Shown: positions 45,129-57,770 of the stretch, piece after piece
How positions within the stretch are numbered: position 1 is the first letter of the stretch
How the letters are laid out: each line of letters begins with the position of its first letter
Origin: Epichloe hybrida
Taxonomy: Eukaryota; Ascomycota; Sordariomycetes; Hypocreales; Clavicipitaceae
NCBI GenBank assembly: GCA_019022495.1
Contig: JAFEKR010000003.1
Location: 1,922,001-1,986,000, forward strand
Length of the DNA: 64,000 nt
Reading direction: 5' to 3'
Notes under the pieces: model-generated
Told to the model about the DNA's origin: nothing
Seen by the model: only the letters and a program-made list of their open reading frames with translations
The model's database searches: none
Program-made: the position numbers and the translations under genes

Positions 45129-45347
45129 AGCGATCGAAATGCGCGGACGGGTCGGGTCTGATGGCGTGGTGGCCGCCTGGGACAGCGAGGGGGGTGGGGG
45201 GGTTTCGAATAACTGGTATTACTGGGTGCCGGCAATGGGGTAGAATGAAAAAGACTCTCCTGTCTTCCTTTTCGTTCTCCCTTTTGACAACATACTCGGA
45301 TTAAAAAGGGGCTCAAAAAGCCTCGTTCGCGCGTGGGAAAGCTCATC

Positions 45348-46329
45348 ATGACTGGCAAGGATATCTGGGCAACGATTGCGAGAAAGGGGAAGCGCCCCGT
45401 GCTATTGGAGTTTCGTTCATCCACAAAGCTCATCATGCTGATGGTGTCGACTGCTATTTTCACCGTAAGAAATAAAATGACGTCGGATTTCTTCTTCTAC
45501 CAGGACCGCGTACGCTGATTCTACATCATCAACCTTAGGACATCTTCCCTTACGCTGTCATTGTTCCCGTGTTGCCATTTGCCTTGATCGACCGGGCCGG
45601 CGTTTCTGAGGATAAAGGTAACAACCCCCCCCCCCCGGGGTACTCTTGGTGCTCCCCAAGTTGCGACCTTGACCTCATATACTGAACAACAAGTTGTATC
45701 CAGTGCAATTATGGACATCCGTATCCTTGGCGGCATTCGGTGCAGCCATCCTGGTATCTGCTCGTGAGTTGAACCCCCCCCCCCCCCCCAAAGCAACTTT
45801 GGCCACCAATACCTGATGCTGCCTTGATGACATTTCATTCTTGAACCAATTAAACTGAATGTGTTTTGTTACGAAAAGCAATATGGGGCATCCTCGCCGA
45901 CAAGACCAACGATCGACGCACACCCATGCTGGCTGGACTCGTCCTACTGGTCTCGGCCACCGTTCTCCTATGTTTCATGAAGAACGTGGCCATGCTGATA
46001 CTCGGCCGAATATTCCAAGGCATGACCAGCGCTCTGACTTGGTCCGTCGGCCTGGCTCTGGTCGTCGATACCGTCTCGAGCGAGCGAGTCGGCCAGGCCA
46101 TGGGCTGGGTCGGAATAGCTCTCAGCCTGGGCACACTGACATCCCCCTTACTAGGAGGCATAGTCTACGGCAAGGGAGGATACTACGAGGTCTGGGTCAT
46201 GTGTTTCGCCATAATTGTCGTGGACATCGTCTTCCGGGTGCTGGTCATCGAGAAGAAGGATGCCGCAAAGTGGCTCAACCGTACGGATACGACGGCGTCG
46301 CAAATGACGCACGCCAGCGACAGCACCGA

Positions 46330-46365
<36 letters not shown>

Positions 46366-47155
46366 CACACGGGTGCCACCGACAACGGCTCCTCGACGAG
46401 CCGACGTGGCCGACAAGTCCTCTCGGCTGCTGCCCCCGTCCTATGACGGCGAAAGCCTCATGGGCAAGAAGCCGCAGCCCTTGTCACTCGGGGAGATGCT
46501 GGGACTGCTCAGAAGCCCTCGCCTCGTCGCCGCGCTCGCGGGAACCGTGGCCGAGGCCATCGTGCTGTCGGCCTTTGACGGCACCCTGCCCATCTTCGTT
46601 GAAGGTCTATTCGGATGGGACTCCATCGGGGCCGGGCTCATCTTCCTGCCTCTCGTCGTCCCCACGTGCCTCGGACCACTTGTGGGATATCTCTGCGACC
46701 GACATGGGCCGCGGTGGCTGTCCGCCTTTGGATTCGCGCTGTACACACCCTTCCTGGTCTGCCTGCGGTTCGTGGCCGAGGACACCTTTTCCCACAAGGC
46801 ATTGCTGTGCGGGCTGCTGGCCGGCGTCGGGGTCGGCGTCTCCTTCACCTTCGGCCCCGTCACGGCCGAGATCACCTACGCGGTGGAGGAGAGGTTCCGC
46901 GGCCGGGGGGCGGCGGCCAAGCCCATCGCACTCGCGTACGCGCTGTACAACATCGCCTTCTCCCTTGGAACCGTGACTGGTCCCCTGCTGGGCGGCTTCG
47001 TCCGCGAGTCGGCGGGCTGGCCGACCGTGGGCTGGAGCCTGGCAATCATCTCTGCCACGACGTCGGTTTTGTGCGCGACCTTTATCGGAGGAGCCCCGTT
47101 GTGGAAGAAGCGCCCGGAACCTGCGGTGGGTGAAGGCACCGAATCCTCGAATTAG
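45348..47155 (+). CDS. MFS transporter (DHA1-type)
   Basis: Four exons, 45348..45464, 45539..45617, 45704..45763 and 45879..47155, giving 510 aa with about 12 membrane segments. Transmembrane helix 1 is split by intron 1 (STAIFT|DIFPYAVIVPVLPFAL). Loop 2-3 carries the MFS signature (WGILADKTNDRRTPMLAG). The central cytosolic loop has an Ala run coded by CTG/GCT repeats (46331-46370). The layout resembles vesicular amine/multidrug DHA1 transporters in fungi. Substrate unknown. Introns 2 and 3 contain C12 (45625) and C16 (45774) homopolymers, which are error-prone, but the exon joints are in frame. Shares a short divergent promoter with NAD kinase. Confidence 0.9.
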
Positions 47156-47548
47156 CGGCTAGACATGATGGGGGAAAGATAAGATGTGACGAATACGTTG
47201 TCCATGATGATTGAGAACCGTTGCAGTTGGCAAAATGTTGTTGGGGAGCTTAGGGTAGGTAGTACATATTTTTCTTCAATCTCGTTGCCCGCTCGTTATT
47301 ATCATTTCCCTGCTTGTCCGTACAGCCAGCCAACAACTACCCCCCCAGACTCCTTGTAATCGCCCCCACCCCCCTCGTTAGGCCCACCCCATCATCCCCT
47401 CCTCCATGTCAACCTCCTCGACAACTCGACAACTTGACATCCTCCATCCCACCCGGCCACAACCACCAGGACCACCACCGGCCAACAGCCTATTTTGCCC
47501 CCAAAATCCACCCAACTGGTGGTCCCCCCAACAACAGCAACATCCAGC
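47156..47548. other. Intergenic, promoter of VMA22-like gene
   Basis: 393 bp; the last 200 bp are C-rich (CCACCCC runs). No gene seen. Confidence 0.5.
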
Positions 47549-48154
47549 ATGGCCTCCAACCAACAAACAATAGACCACCTCCTAGAGCGCTACCTCGCCC
47601 TCCTAGACAAGTACACCCATCTACGGCAGCAGCTCTCTCATCTCCAAGCCTCCATCTTCCATGACATTGCGCGGGCCAACTTCTCAGGAGAGCGCGGCCA
47701 GAGATTCGGCAAAGACCACTACGATCAGAGGATGCAAGCTTCGCGACGGCTGGAGATACGTTGTCGGGGCGGTCACCACGCCGACTTCTCCGTCAAACGG
47801 ACGCGCGCAGGCGGCGAGGAAGAGGAAGGGGAAGGAGAACCATCATCCGCGGACAGCCGGACGCCCGATGACGGAGACGGAGACGAGAAGCCAGCGCGGC
47901 AGGGCGGGGATCCTCTGCGCTGGTTCGGCATTCTCACGCCCTTGCCGCTGCGTACCGCTCAGCTTCATTCCGTGAGGTCTGTGGAAGAGATCATTCCGCG
48001 GCTGGTCTCGGTGGCGGCGGAGATGCGGCATGTCGAGATTGAGGTGCGGAGGGCGAGGAAGAGGAGGGCTAAGGCCGAGGGGGGGGTGGGCGTGGGCGTG
48101 GGCGTGGCTGAGAAGGTTGCTTTGAGGACGGAAGATGTCCAGGCTTTTGCTTAG
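47549..48154 (+). CDS. VMA22: V-ATPase assembly factor Vma22-like (CCDC115)
   Basis: Single exon, 201 aa from the first ATG (MASNQQTIDHLLERYLALLD). The N-terminal coiled coil (LLDKYTHLRQQLSHLQASIF) continues to FGKDHYDQRMQASRRLE; an acidic low-complexity linker follows; the conserved C-terminal motif is DPLRWFGILTPLPLRTAQ then VEEIIPRLVSVAAEMRHVE. Both ends fit the Vma22/CCDC115 family. Family knowledge: an ER-located factor that helps assemble the membrane sector of the vacuolar proton ATPase. The tail has a VG repeat. The similarity is judged by eye on a divergent family. Confidence 0.78.
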   Translation: MASNQQTIDHLLERYLALLDKYTHLRQQLSHLQASIFHDIARANFSGERGQRFGKDHYDQRMQASRRLEIRCRGGHHADFSVKRTRAGGEEEEGEGEPSSADSRTPDDGDGDEKPARQGGDPLRWFGILTPLPLRTAQLHSVRSVEEIIPRLVSVAAEMRHVEIEVRRARKRRAKAEGGVGVGVGVAEKVALRTEDVQAFA

Positions 48155-48212
48155 GTTCTATTTTCATTTGGATGGATGACAGCGTTGTGTTATGGATTTT
48201 TAGATGACAGTT

Positions 48213-50259
48213 CTATAGCTCCTCCAGCACATTGTCCATCGTACTCTTGATATCATTCATATCCTCTTTGAGGAATACATTCCCAGTGATGCTCTTACTT
48301 AGCTGCCCGACGATGCCGTTAACGGCGCCTATGGACTGCCTATATCGATTTCTCATTCCGCGGCTCGCACTGACGAGCAAGGCACAGCACAACTGCAGTA
48401 CTGAAACATGAAACTCTGCAACGGTGGAAGATGGAGCCTGTGCAGAGGCGTCCCATGCTGCTGCGGCTGTGATGAGATCCATCCACTCTTCCGGTGTGCC
48501 TGATGATTCTGCCTCTGCTACCGAGAGCAGGATGCGAACAATCTCGATGCCCCGAGATGCATCAGCGTCGGAAGCATCTTTTCCAGAGGGGTCCAAAAGG
48601 CTGGTCAAGTCCTTGCTCAGAATGTTCCAGCCATCATTGCGGAGGAAGATTTCTCGGCCTTCTTGCATGGTGATCAGGGCTTCTAGCCCAACTAAAGTTG
48701 CTGACCTGAAGTCCAGCTTGTCCGATGAGCTGCTCTGATATAGCTCCAAGAGCATGTCCGTGAGACCCGTGGCTTCTTTGCGCAACGTCTCGTTATCCTC
48801 TTCCCTTAGCCAAAGTGCTAGTGCTCGAACAGCAGAGAGGATCAGGGGGTCTTCGTCGGCAGAATGGGCCAGGGAGTCCCAGGCTAGAGTTTGGCGTGAG
48901 CCAGTCCATGTTTCTGTATTGGATGCTCGGGCATCGGGATGTAAGCCCATGGCACCGGCAAAGGTTGCATCCCATCTATCACGAAGATACTCGACAGTAA
49001 CAGACATGGTTTCCGAAATGCCCTTGCGTAACTTCAGTAAACTATCGGGTGACATGGTGAATGTCTCCATGGAATCGTCTTCCAAGCATCGCACGAGATG
49101 TCCGATGAAGATGGAAATAACATCAAAAGCCGAGGCTAATCTTCGCGAAAGTGCAGCATAGTCTGGCTGGTTGAGCTGTTGCAGAAGCGTGGGAATCGAA
49201 GACCGGATATCGATCAGCAACAAGTTGATCAAGAGGTAGGCGAAGGGCTTGTCATCCTTCGTGTTCTCGGTGAAGAGCAATTTTGAGGCTTGCGCCGTGT
49301 ATGCCTGGAGTACTGAAGCTGCTGCATTGGTGTAAGCAGACCTGGCAGCGAGGTTCGGGCGACTTGTCACTAGATCCTGGATGAATCCGACAACTGTCTC
49401 GAGCCACTGCGGTTGATGCGGCAGTATCTACAGAAATAGGTTAGACAACGCTTGCGCACATCAAGCTCCAACTATGATCGACATGTACTCACAGCTGGAT
49501 CTACTTGGCGAAGAAAGTTCCCCAAAAACTCGAGGAGCGTAACGCCGTCAGTGCCTGTAAATGAAGCAACCAACGATTGCATCGTGTCGGCAACCTGACT
49601 GATCAAGACATGCTTCTCGACAATGGAAGCCATGCCATTCAGCCAAGCAAACGAGAAGATCTCTAGTACAGTAGCATGTGTCGGGGCAATTTCTGCCAAA
49701 GAGCTTACATCGCCCACTTCAACGAACGATTTTGCTCCTTCCGGCGTGCTGACGAGGGTATGAAGCAATTTCAGCAGCAGTTCAGTAGTTTCACCAGAAC
49801 TACCGTCCCGTTAGCACATCAAGACTTTGAAAGGGCCACCAGGCGTCTCCATGCTTCTCACCTGTACAATACTGAACTTATAAGCCCAGGTATTCTACCC
49901 GTGAACTTGTCTTCCGCCCTCAGAGCCTCCGGCAGCAGTGCTGCGAAGGTGTGAATGACGGAAACGGCAAGATCCAGCATTTCCTTGACATCCTTGCCCG
50001 ACGGCTGCGAGCCAGTCTTCATCAGCCTGTCCAGGAATCTGGGAGACACGCTGGCCCATAGATCTTGGACAACTTGTTCATCTTGACGAAGCTCTGGTGT
50101 GTTGTCGAGAACGGATTTGAGGAGGGCTAGGCCCACAAAGCGCTGCGTATCGTCTTTTGCCTCTAGGAGGGATTTTATCTTGGCTACACTGGCAGCATCG
50201 GGGCTATTTGTGTTGGTATTTGGTGACGTTTGGCTGCTGTTTCCAGGGCCCGTGTCCAT
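48213..50259 (-). CDS. Neurochondrin-like protein
   Basis: Three exons, complement of 48213..49427, 49493..49799 and 49862..50259, giving 639 aa. It is helical throughout. The start region KIKSLLEAKDDTQRFVGLAL followed by LKSVLDNTPELR, then LLKLLHTLVSTPEGAKSFVE and ILPHQPQWLETVVGFIQD, fits the fungal neurochondrin (DUF1941) family. No signal peptide. Its cellular role in fungi is not established; animal neurochondrin is cytosolic and binds signalling proteins. Divergent from the CLC channel gene across 362 bp, with TACGGAGTA at 50425 inside that promoter. Confidence 0.85.
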
Positions 50260-50621
50260 GTCCTGCGAACCTCGAAACTCGAAACTTGAACCCCGAAACT
50301 CGATGTGAAAGTCTTTCCGATGGCTGGGCTTGCAATCCTGTTATCTCAAAACGAGGTTCTCGAGGTTTGCAGTGGGACGCTGCTCGATGAGCCAATCAAC
50401 GGGGGAGCTCGGGAGTCTCGGTATTACGGAGTACAATCGTCGCCTCAGTGGATCACGGCTCGCTGATGGCCCCGGCTGCAGGCCCCTGCAGGCCGTGACC
50501 AGCAGAAGCTCCCACTGTTACACTGTCCCTCCAGTGGCCACTGGCTCTCCACACCCACTGATGACGGAGCCAAGCCCAAATATACAAATATACCGAACTC
50601 AGTTCAAGCAACTTATTACGT
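50260..50621. promoter_or_regulatory. Divergent promoter neurochondrin/CLC
   Basis: 362 bp with GAACC/GAAAC(T)C direct repeats at 50268-50302 and TACGGAGTA at 50425. Confidence 0.5.
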
Positions 50622-53600
50622 ATGCGAGATGGGATGAGTCCCATCATGTCTGGAGCCGCCCAGAACGACCCCTTCGCATCTGCCCCATCCTCGTCGCATT
50701 CACCTCCGACAGCCCATACGCCCCCGTCCACCGACGACCGCGACGAGATCGACTTCCTTGCCCAAGACAACGGTGACGACTATGGCGACGACTATGGCGA
50801 CGATGACGACGCTGACCAAGGCCACGTTCTCGATGACGACCCTTTTCCAGACAATTCGAGCTCGCCCCTGTCATTCGAGCGTAAGCAGAGGCCCTCCGCG
50901 CTCTCTGGGCCGTCTCGCTTCTCCTCCGCCTTGTCAGGGTCGCCGTCACGACAAGATGCGCACCATTCCCCCCGGAGACCACATCAGAGACCCCATCGCC
51001 AGGCGAACATTTCAGTGACGACGACAGACCTTCCGCTTGGAAACCGGAACAGTAACGTCAATCCGTCTGCCAAATATGGCTCACCACCCCCCAACGATTG
51101 GTACACCGAAGGGCCGGGGCGACGAGTCGGATACGAGGACATGACGGCCATTGACTGGATCTTTGAATACACGAAAGAGCGGCAGCGCCTTCGCGTCCTG
51201 TCGTCTAGCGCAAGCGGACTCTTGGGATACCTCCGAATTCTCATAGACGCCAGTGAAATTTGGATAATACTGGTGCTGACAGGCCTCTTGGTTGGCGCAA
51301 TCGCCGCCGGCATAAATGTCACGAGTGACTGGCTGGGCGACTTGAAGCTCGGCTTCTGTTCTAGTGGTCCAGAGGGCGGCCATTTCTACCTCAACAAGGG
51401 CTTCTGCTGTTATGGATACGATCAGGGCTCCAATTGCGCGGGGTGGAAGTATTGGAGTGATGCTCTCGGTGTACATGCCGCTGGTGGGAAGTGGTTCATC
51501 GAATACTTCTTCTATCTCCTCTTCTCCGTAAGTCTTGACTCATCAGCCAAGCCCTCACTCATGGGTTGTCTCTCAACTACTTTGATACACATCCAACTTT
51601 TATTTTCCTAGATAACACTGGCATTCTGCGCAGCGCTGCTCGTGCAGGAGTACGCCATCTATGCCAAACATAGCGGTATCCCAGAGATCAAGACAGTCCT
51701 TGGCGGCTTTGTCATGAGGAGATTCTTAGGCACTTGGACGCTTACCACAAAATCAATGGGACTGGTAAGTTGAACTCGTCCGAAATCTTACGGCCGACAT
51801 GCATACTCAACGGCGTGTAACAGGTGCTTGCAGTAGCCTCTGGCATGTGGCTCGGAAAGGAAGGTCCTTTGGTGCACGTCGCATGCTGCTGCGCCAATTT
51901 ATTCATCAAGTTGTTTTCCAATATCAGAAACAACGAAGGTATGAAGGTTCAAATCACAACCCCTTGCAGACGCGTCAACGTCGCTGACAATGTATGGATG
52001 GCAAGCTCGAAAACGAGAGGTTCTTTCAGCAGCTGCTGCATCCGGCATCTCGGTGGCTTTCGGCTCGCCCATCGGAGGTGTATTATTTAGTCTCGAGGTA
52101 ATGGTTCTCATGTTCCTCATCACAGAAGCAAAAGCAACTCATACTGATCAAAATACGACAGCAACTTTCGTATTACTTCCCCGACAAGACCATGTGGCAG
52201 AGCTTCGTGTGTGCAATGACAGCCGCCGTCTGCTTGCAGGCCTTTGACCCCTTTCGGTCCGGCAAGCTGGTCTTGTATCAGACCAAATATAGCGTGGACT
52301 GGCACGGGTTTGAAATCATCCCCTATGCTGTCCTTGGCATCTTTGGTGTAAGTGAAGAAGTCTTTTTGCAAACCTTGATCGCCATCCTTTTCGATGTCTC
52401 GACGCATGCCGCAAAGCCGTCTTTGCAAGTTGTATAACAAATAAATTGCTGACTCCTCAACTGAAAATTCCCCAGGGAGTCTACGGTGGCCTCTTCATCC
52501 GAGCCAACATGGCCGTGGCTCGATGGAAGAAATCACAGTCCTGGCTTCCCGGCCCCATCATCCAAGTCCTCGCCGTGGCTCTCCTCACAGCCCTCATCAA
52601 CTACCCCAACTTCTACATGAAGGTTCAATCCACCGAGCTTGTATCCAGCTTGTTTTCCGAGTGCTCACGCGTCCTCGACGATCCCATTGGACTGTGCCGC
52701 ACCGGCACGGCCTCGGCCAAAACCATTATCCTCCTCATCTTCGCCGCCGTGCTGGGCTTCCTCCTCGCCACCATCACGTTCGGACTGCAGATCCCGGCAG
52801 GTATTATCCTGCCGTCCATGGCGATTGGCGCGCTGACCGGCCGGGCGGTTGGCATCGTCATGGAGATTTGGGTACACAACCACCCCGATTTCTTCGTCTT
52901 CTCCTCGTGCGCCCCCGACGTGCCGTGCATCACGCCCGGCACGTACGCCATCATCGGGGCCTCGGCCGCCCTCGCCGGCGTAACACGCATGACGGTATCC
53001 ATCGTCGTCATCATGTTCGAGCTCACGGGCGCGCTGACGTATGTGCTGCCCATCATGGTCGCCGTCATGATCTCCAAATGGGTCGGCGACGCCTTCTCGC
53101 GCCGCGGCATCTACGAGTCATGGATCCATTTCAACGAATACCCGTTTCTCGATAACAGCGAAGAATCGCTCATCATTCCCGACGTGCCCGCCTCCCAAAT
53201 CATGACCGGCATAGAAGACCTCGTCGTCCTCACCGCCACGGGACACACGATTGCCTCGCTCGGCGCTATCCTGGACATGCACGCGTACCGCGGCTTCCCC
53301 GTCATTTCCGACCCCCGCGACGCCATCCTCTTCGGATACATATCCCGCGCCGAACTCAGCTACAACCTCCGCACGGCCGCTCAGCCCCCGCGGTCGCTGC
53401 CGCCCGAGGCAGAAGTCTTCTTCTCCCACCAACCGCTTGCTGATCCTTGGTCCACGCTCGATCTGCGTCCGTGGATGGACCAAACCCCGTTGACACTGCC
53501 GTCCCGCACAAACCTGCACCTCGTCGTCACGTACTTCCAGAAACTCGGTCTCCGGTATGTCCTCTTTACAGACCGTGGAGCCCTCCAGGGCGTCCTCATC

Positions 53601-53789
53601 AAGAAGGACGTCTGGTACGTGCTCAACGGGGCAGACGAGACCAGACGCACTGGCGCCGCGCCATCCATGGGCACCACCCCTCGACGCGGTGTTCTGGATA
53701 GCACTTTGGCAGGGGACGGTGAGGGTGAGGGAGACGAGCACGGATTGTTAAGGACCGAGGACAACGACGATGGAGCAAGCATATTATAG
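50622..53789 (+). CDS. CLC chloride channel/antiporter
   Basis: Six exons, 50622..51527, 51612..51764, 51824..51938, 52006..52097, 52162..52347 and 52476..53789, giving 921 aa. The acidic N-terminal 170 residues are disordered. The CLC core has [13 protein letters not shown], the gating-glutamate motif [27 protein letters not shown] and [18 protein letters not shown]. Two CBS-type segments follow (from [11 protein letters not shown] and near [18 protein letters not shown]). Family knowledge: the gating Glu and family position (Gef1/ClC-3 like) suggest a Cl-/H+ exchanger of Golgi, endosome or vacuole that aids copper and pH handling. The start could also be ATG 50634 or 50646. Exon 4 uses acceptor ggcaag at 52005 to restore [16 protein letters not shown]. 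Confidence 0.94.
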
Positions 53790-54286
53790 ACATGGGCCGC
53801 CGTGTTCAAACAAACTGTATTTTTTGACAAATAGAAATGATGCGCCTACATGGCATTCATTGCACAACGTTGCGCACGGGGCGGGCCCGCATGTTCATGT
53901 CGTTACCGAACGCAGTGTAGTGCAGTGCATGATTTTTCAATCGCCCCGGGACAAGTTCGATAGGGACACGATTCTTCTTGCTCCTCGGGGGGTCCGATTC
54001 TATGGGCTTCAAATTGCTTGCCCGGGGTTGACATGAGAAAAAAAAAAAAAAAAAGGTGCCGGCCAGACCAGACCAGCGAGTGGCGTTAGGAACGGAGTGG
54101 CAATATTGTCACACTTGAAACTATTGTTTTGAAACCTGCCGTCTCTTATGCATGTACGGACTACTACTGTGAAATTAACACTTGAACCCCGACCTTGACC
54201 TTGACCTTGACATGCGCACATACATTAGACGGAGTGAGTAAAGCAATGTCAGCAAGATAATATGCGCGCCCCCCAATTCATGCCCA
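53790..54286. other. Convergent intergenic region
   Basis: Between the 3' ends of the CLC gene and DNA ligase I. It contains an A16 run near 54037 and TACGGACTA at 54155. No gene seen. Confidence 0.5.
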
Positions 54287-57141
54287 TTAATATTCGAAAT
54301 CATCATCCACAGACGGCCCCTTGTTCTTCGTCACACTCTCCTGCTTGCGATACATCTCCGCCACCTGCCTGCTGCTCGTCGCCTCAGCAGGCTTCTTGTC
54401 GTCGCGCATCTTGATGAACCTTGGGAAGCGAAGACTGATGCCCTTCTCGCCCGCAGGGTCGACACCTTCCTTGCAGCCCGCCTTGTAGCGCGGACTGAGC
54501 GTCAAGTCGGCTGTCTTGACTTCCCATACGTAGCGGGGCTCGAACCACACGTCTGGCTGGTGCTGGCCGCCCGGAGAGTGCGAGTAGAAGGGTTTGGGAC
54601 GGTCAATGACAATCTGGGATAGCTGGGCGTGCAACTCCTCGAGCGCCTGTTCCGAGAAGCCTGTTCCGATATTGCACACCGTTTCATAGCTTTCCGTCGA
54701 GGGGTTGTAGCAGGCCAGGAGAAAGGCGCCGTAGACAGACGTGCGTTTTCCGCGGCCGTGGTACGCGCCGAGCACGACAAGATCAAGCGAATCGCCCACG
54801 CCGACTAGGTAGTCCTTCTTGACCTAGACAAGGGGGGGGGGGGGGGAAATTATATGTTAGACAAGTGGAAATGCGAAATGGAGAAACGAGAAGAGGGGAA
54901 GGAAAACTAATTGTTCGTGAACAGCTGCTTCCTCGAGAAAAAAAAAAAAACCGTACCTTGAGCCAGTTTCGACTGCGCTTGCTGGGCTCATATCCACTTT
55001 CCTTTCCATCAAGCATCTTCACCATCAGCCCTTCGCAGGACGCCTTGACACTCTCGTCGAGGAACACTTGAATCTCGTCAAGTTCCTGGCCATCCATGCA
55101 CGTTGCGAAAGCAAACTCCCCCTCGATCGGCGCAAAAGATTGGTGAAGAAGTTGGCGACGCTCCCGTAGTGACTTTTCAACAACCGGCTTGCCGTTCAGG
55201 TACAGCAAGTCAAATGCAAACACGCACACTTTGACCTTGACGTCCTCGAGCTTGACGTCCTTCTTCTTCCGCGTCATGAGTTGCTGGAAAGGCAGCACTT
55301 TCTTTTCATTGACATCCCATGCTACCGTCTCGCAATCTAGCACGAAGCTCTTGGTGTCGTCGTTGACCCAGGTGTGCAGTTTGGCCAGAATATCGGGATA
55401 CTTCTTGGACAGGTCCTCCGAGTTTCTGGAGAAGATGCTGGCCACTCCATCAGCTGCCGCCCTGGCAGCCCCGGCGGTCTCCTGGCTCAATTCTTGCGGC
55501 GCATCCTTGGCCACGTAGTGAATCTGCGCTCGCTCGCCGTCGTACTTGTACTCGCAGGTGAATTTCTGGCCTTCGAAACGGTCCAACACCTCCGTGATGG
55601 CTTTCGTGGGCTTTGCCAACATGGGCTTCAATGGAACACCAGGCCGCAACTTGCAATTCTCTCTCAACCTGGCGATGCCATGCTCGAGCACAGCAGGGAT
55701 GATGGCATCATAGCTAGGTAGCTCACTGGCAACAAAAAATGTCAATTTGTGCAATCACAACCTTGGATCCCTATTCCCCCCCCCTTTTGGCCAAGACATA
55801 CCTGTACACTGTCTTGAGAATTGACTCCCCATTCTCCATCTCCGTCGTGCTCGGAATCTTGCCCTGTTGATCAGCTTCGTGACAGACAATGGCCTGGGCC
55901 AGTGAAACAAGCACAGTCCTGTCGGCGAGACCCAATCGCAGCTTGCCCTCGAGAAATCTAATAATGAACTTGGCCTCACTTGGCCCGCCCTTGTCCTTGG
56001 TAATGTCAGCTTTAGTCGTGGAGTGCGCATCCGCCGCAGACAAGAGCTTCTTGATGCCATCAACTTTTCTGCCTTGAGCACCGTTTCCAGTCACGGTCGC
56101 AATGCCCATCAAGCCCTGATGGACGCCTCGGACAGTCAAGGGTTTCGGCTTGAACATGGTCGGTTGGGTTGATCTACTCTTGACTGCCACCAAGCCCAGA
56201 TCGCCAATCTCCTTTTGGTCTGCCTTGATGACCTGCAAGCTGCGACCAGTCGTCTCGCCGATAGCCTTCATGATGAGAGATTCGCCAATGCCAAGCTCGA
56301 TGCCTGCATAGTCGGGGGCAAGCTTATTGATCATTAACAAAACCGTAGGGAGCAAATCATCGGGGGTGAGCCGCATGACCTGTCGTAGGAACAACGAGCA
56401 GTGCTCCATGATGATCAATCGCTTGGTAGTCATCTCGATCAACGAAAAGGTCTCACACAATGCGGCATAGGGCACGGGGCTCCCAGCCTTCCAATCGGGA
56501 TAAGGGTGGTGCTTGCTCTTCGTCTTGAGCTGCGTCTGCGCTTTTTCTCGGGCCTTGGCAGCAACTTCTGGCTTCTCGTCGAGTCCAGCGTCCTCGTCGG
56601 CGTCGGAAGCCGACTCTGAAGCCGTTTCCTCCTCTTCCTTGACTTTGTCATTGTTGATATCTGTAGGTGTTTGTTCCTTCTTGGCAACTGCATCAACAAC
56701 TTCGTCAGCCTCATCCTCCTCCTCCTCCTCCTCAACCTTGACCCGGCTCCGCCTCGCCCTCTTAACCACCGGACCCTCATCCTCATCCTCAACCTTGACC
56801 TCAGCTCGCTTCTTCTTCAAACCCCGTCCTCGCTGTTTAGACTCCCCGCCTCCCTGTTCCGGGTCCGTATTCTCCTTCGCACTCGCATCTTCCTCATCGC
56901 CCGTCCTCACAGGTGGTGTACTCTTCGTCGCAAACGCGAGCTTCGTCTGTTGTTGTGGCGGGGGGTTCTTTGCACCAAAGAACTTCCTACAAGGAGTGGG
57001 AAAAGAGAAAAGGCAGAAAAAAAAAACCGTTAGCCAAGTCGCTTTCCTCATCCCTGGACCTCTTTGTCACTCTGGTCTCACGCACCCCAGCGTGCTCTGC
57101 CCTTTCACATACCCCAAAGTCGCCTGTTTCGGCGGCGCCAT
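54287..57141 (-). CDS. CDC9: DNA ligase I (Cdc9)
   Basis: Four exons, complement of 54287..54823, 54957..55725, 55802..56986 and 57113..57141, giving 839 aa. The 29-bp first exon joins exon 2 to give MAPPKQATLGKFFGAK, which contains a PIP box (QATLGKFF) for PCNA. An acidic/basic linker with nuclear signals follows. The catalytic core has the adenylated lysine in KYDGER, then FAFDLLYLNGKP, CEGLMVKML, and the C-terminal OB-fold (LVVLGAYHGRGKRTSVYGAF, SLRFPRFIKMRDDK). Family knowledge: ATP-dependent sealing of Okazaki fragments and excision-repair nicks. The intron near 54830 has a long C run on the minus strand. Confidence 0.96.
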
Positions 57142-57770
57142 GGTCGAGTGTGTCCTCCTCACTAGCAGCGGCAGTTGAATCGGTGATGGACGCAGGTACA
57201 GAAGAGTTCCGATGCTTCTCTTCGAAGCCTGCGTAATGACGGATGCGAAAACGAGAATTGGTCGATAGGAACACGGGGGACCTTTTAATACAATTGGTAC
57301 TGCACCGTGAAGTGATGCTGCCATTTGGTGTGGAAAGAAAATCCGTGGGAGAGCTTATATAGTGAAACTCGCGAGCGCTCATGACCGCGCCAGACTTGCG
57401 GGCAGAAGCGCGTTAATTGGTTTCGCGACTTGCAGAACACAACACAGGCAGTCACGTGGCAGGGGTGCGTTTGCCTGGCATGCCCCACCCGCATCGATTT
57501 GGTGACGAATTGCTGCTTTGGTGGGCGGCCCTGAATCAAAGTGATTATTTACAACACAGAAACACCATGCTTATATTTGATCTTTCCGGTCCTCTCTATC
57601 AGAAGGGCTATAGTACAAAAAGCGGAAAGTTCAAGGAATCATTATAGATAGGCTAACTGTCCATCACCAAAGAAACTTTTCCCCAGCTTCCCTCGTGTAG
57701 GTCAATTGAGGTACTTGTAGGTCTAATTTCCGTGTCCAAGCAGGTTTGAAGGGGGGGGGCTTCGAAATGT
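57142..57770. other. Intergenic, promoter of DNA ligase I
   Basis: 629 bp between the ligase start and the PDA1 stop (both minus strand). No gene seen; an AAGCGCGTT near 57405 is only a weak cell-cycle-box candidate. Confidence 0.5.

Noticed and set aside
46443..47133. Alternative-frame ORFs of about 170-180 codons inside the MFS gene
   Set aside because: High-GC shadows; the MFS frame alone shows membrane segments and signature motifs.
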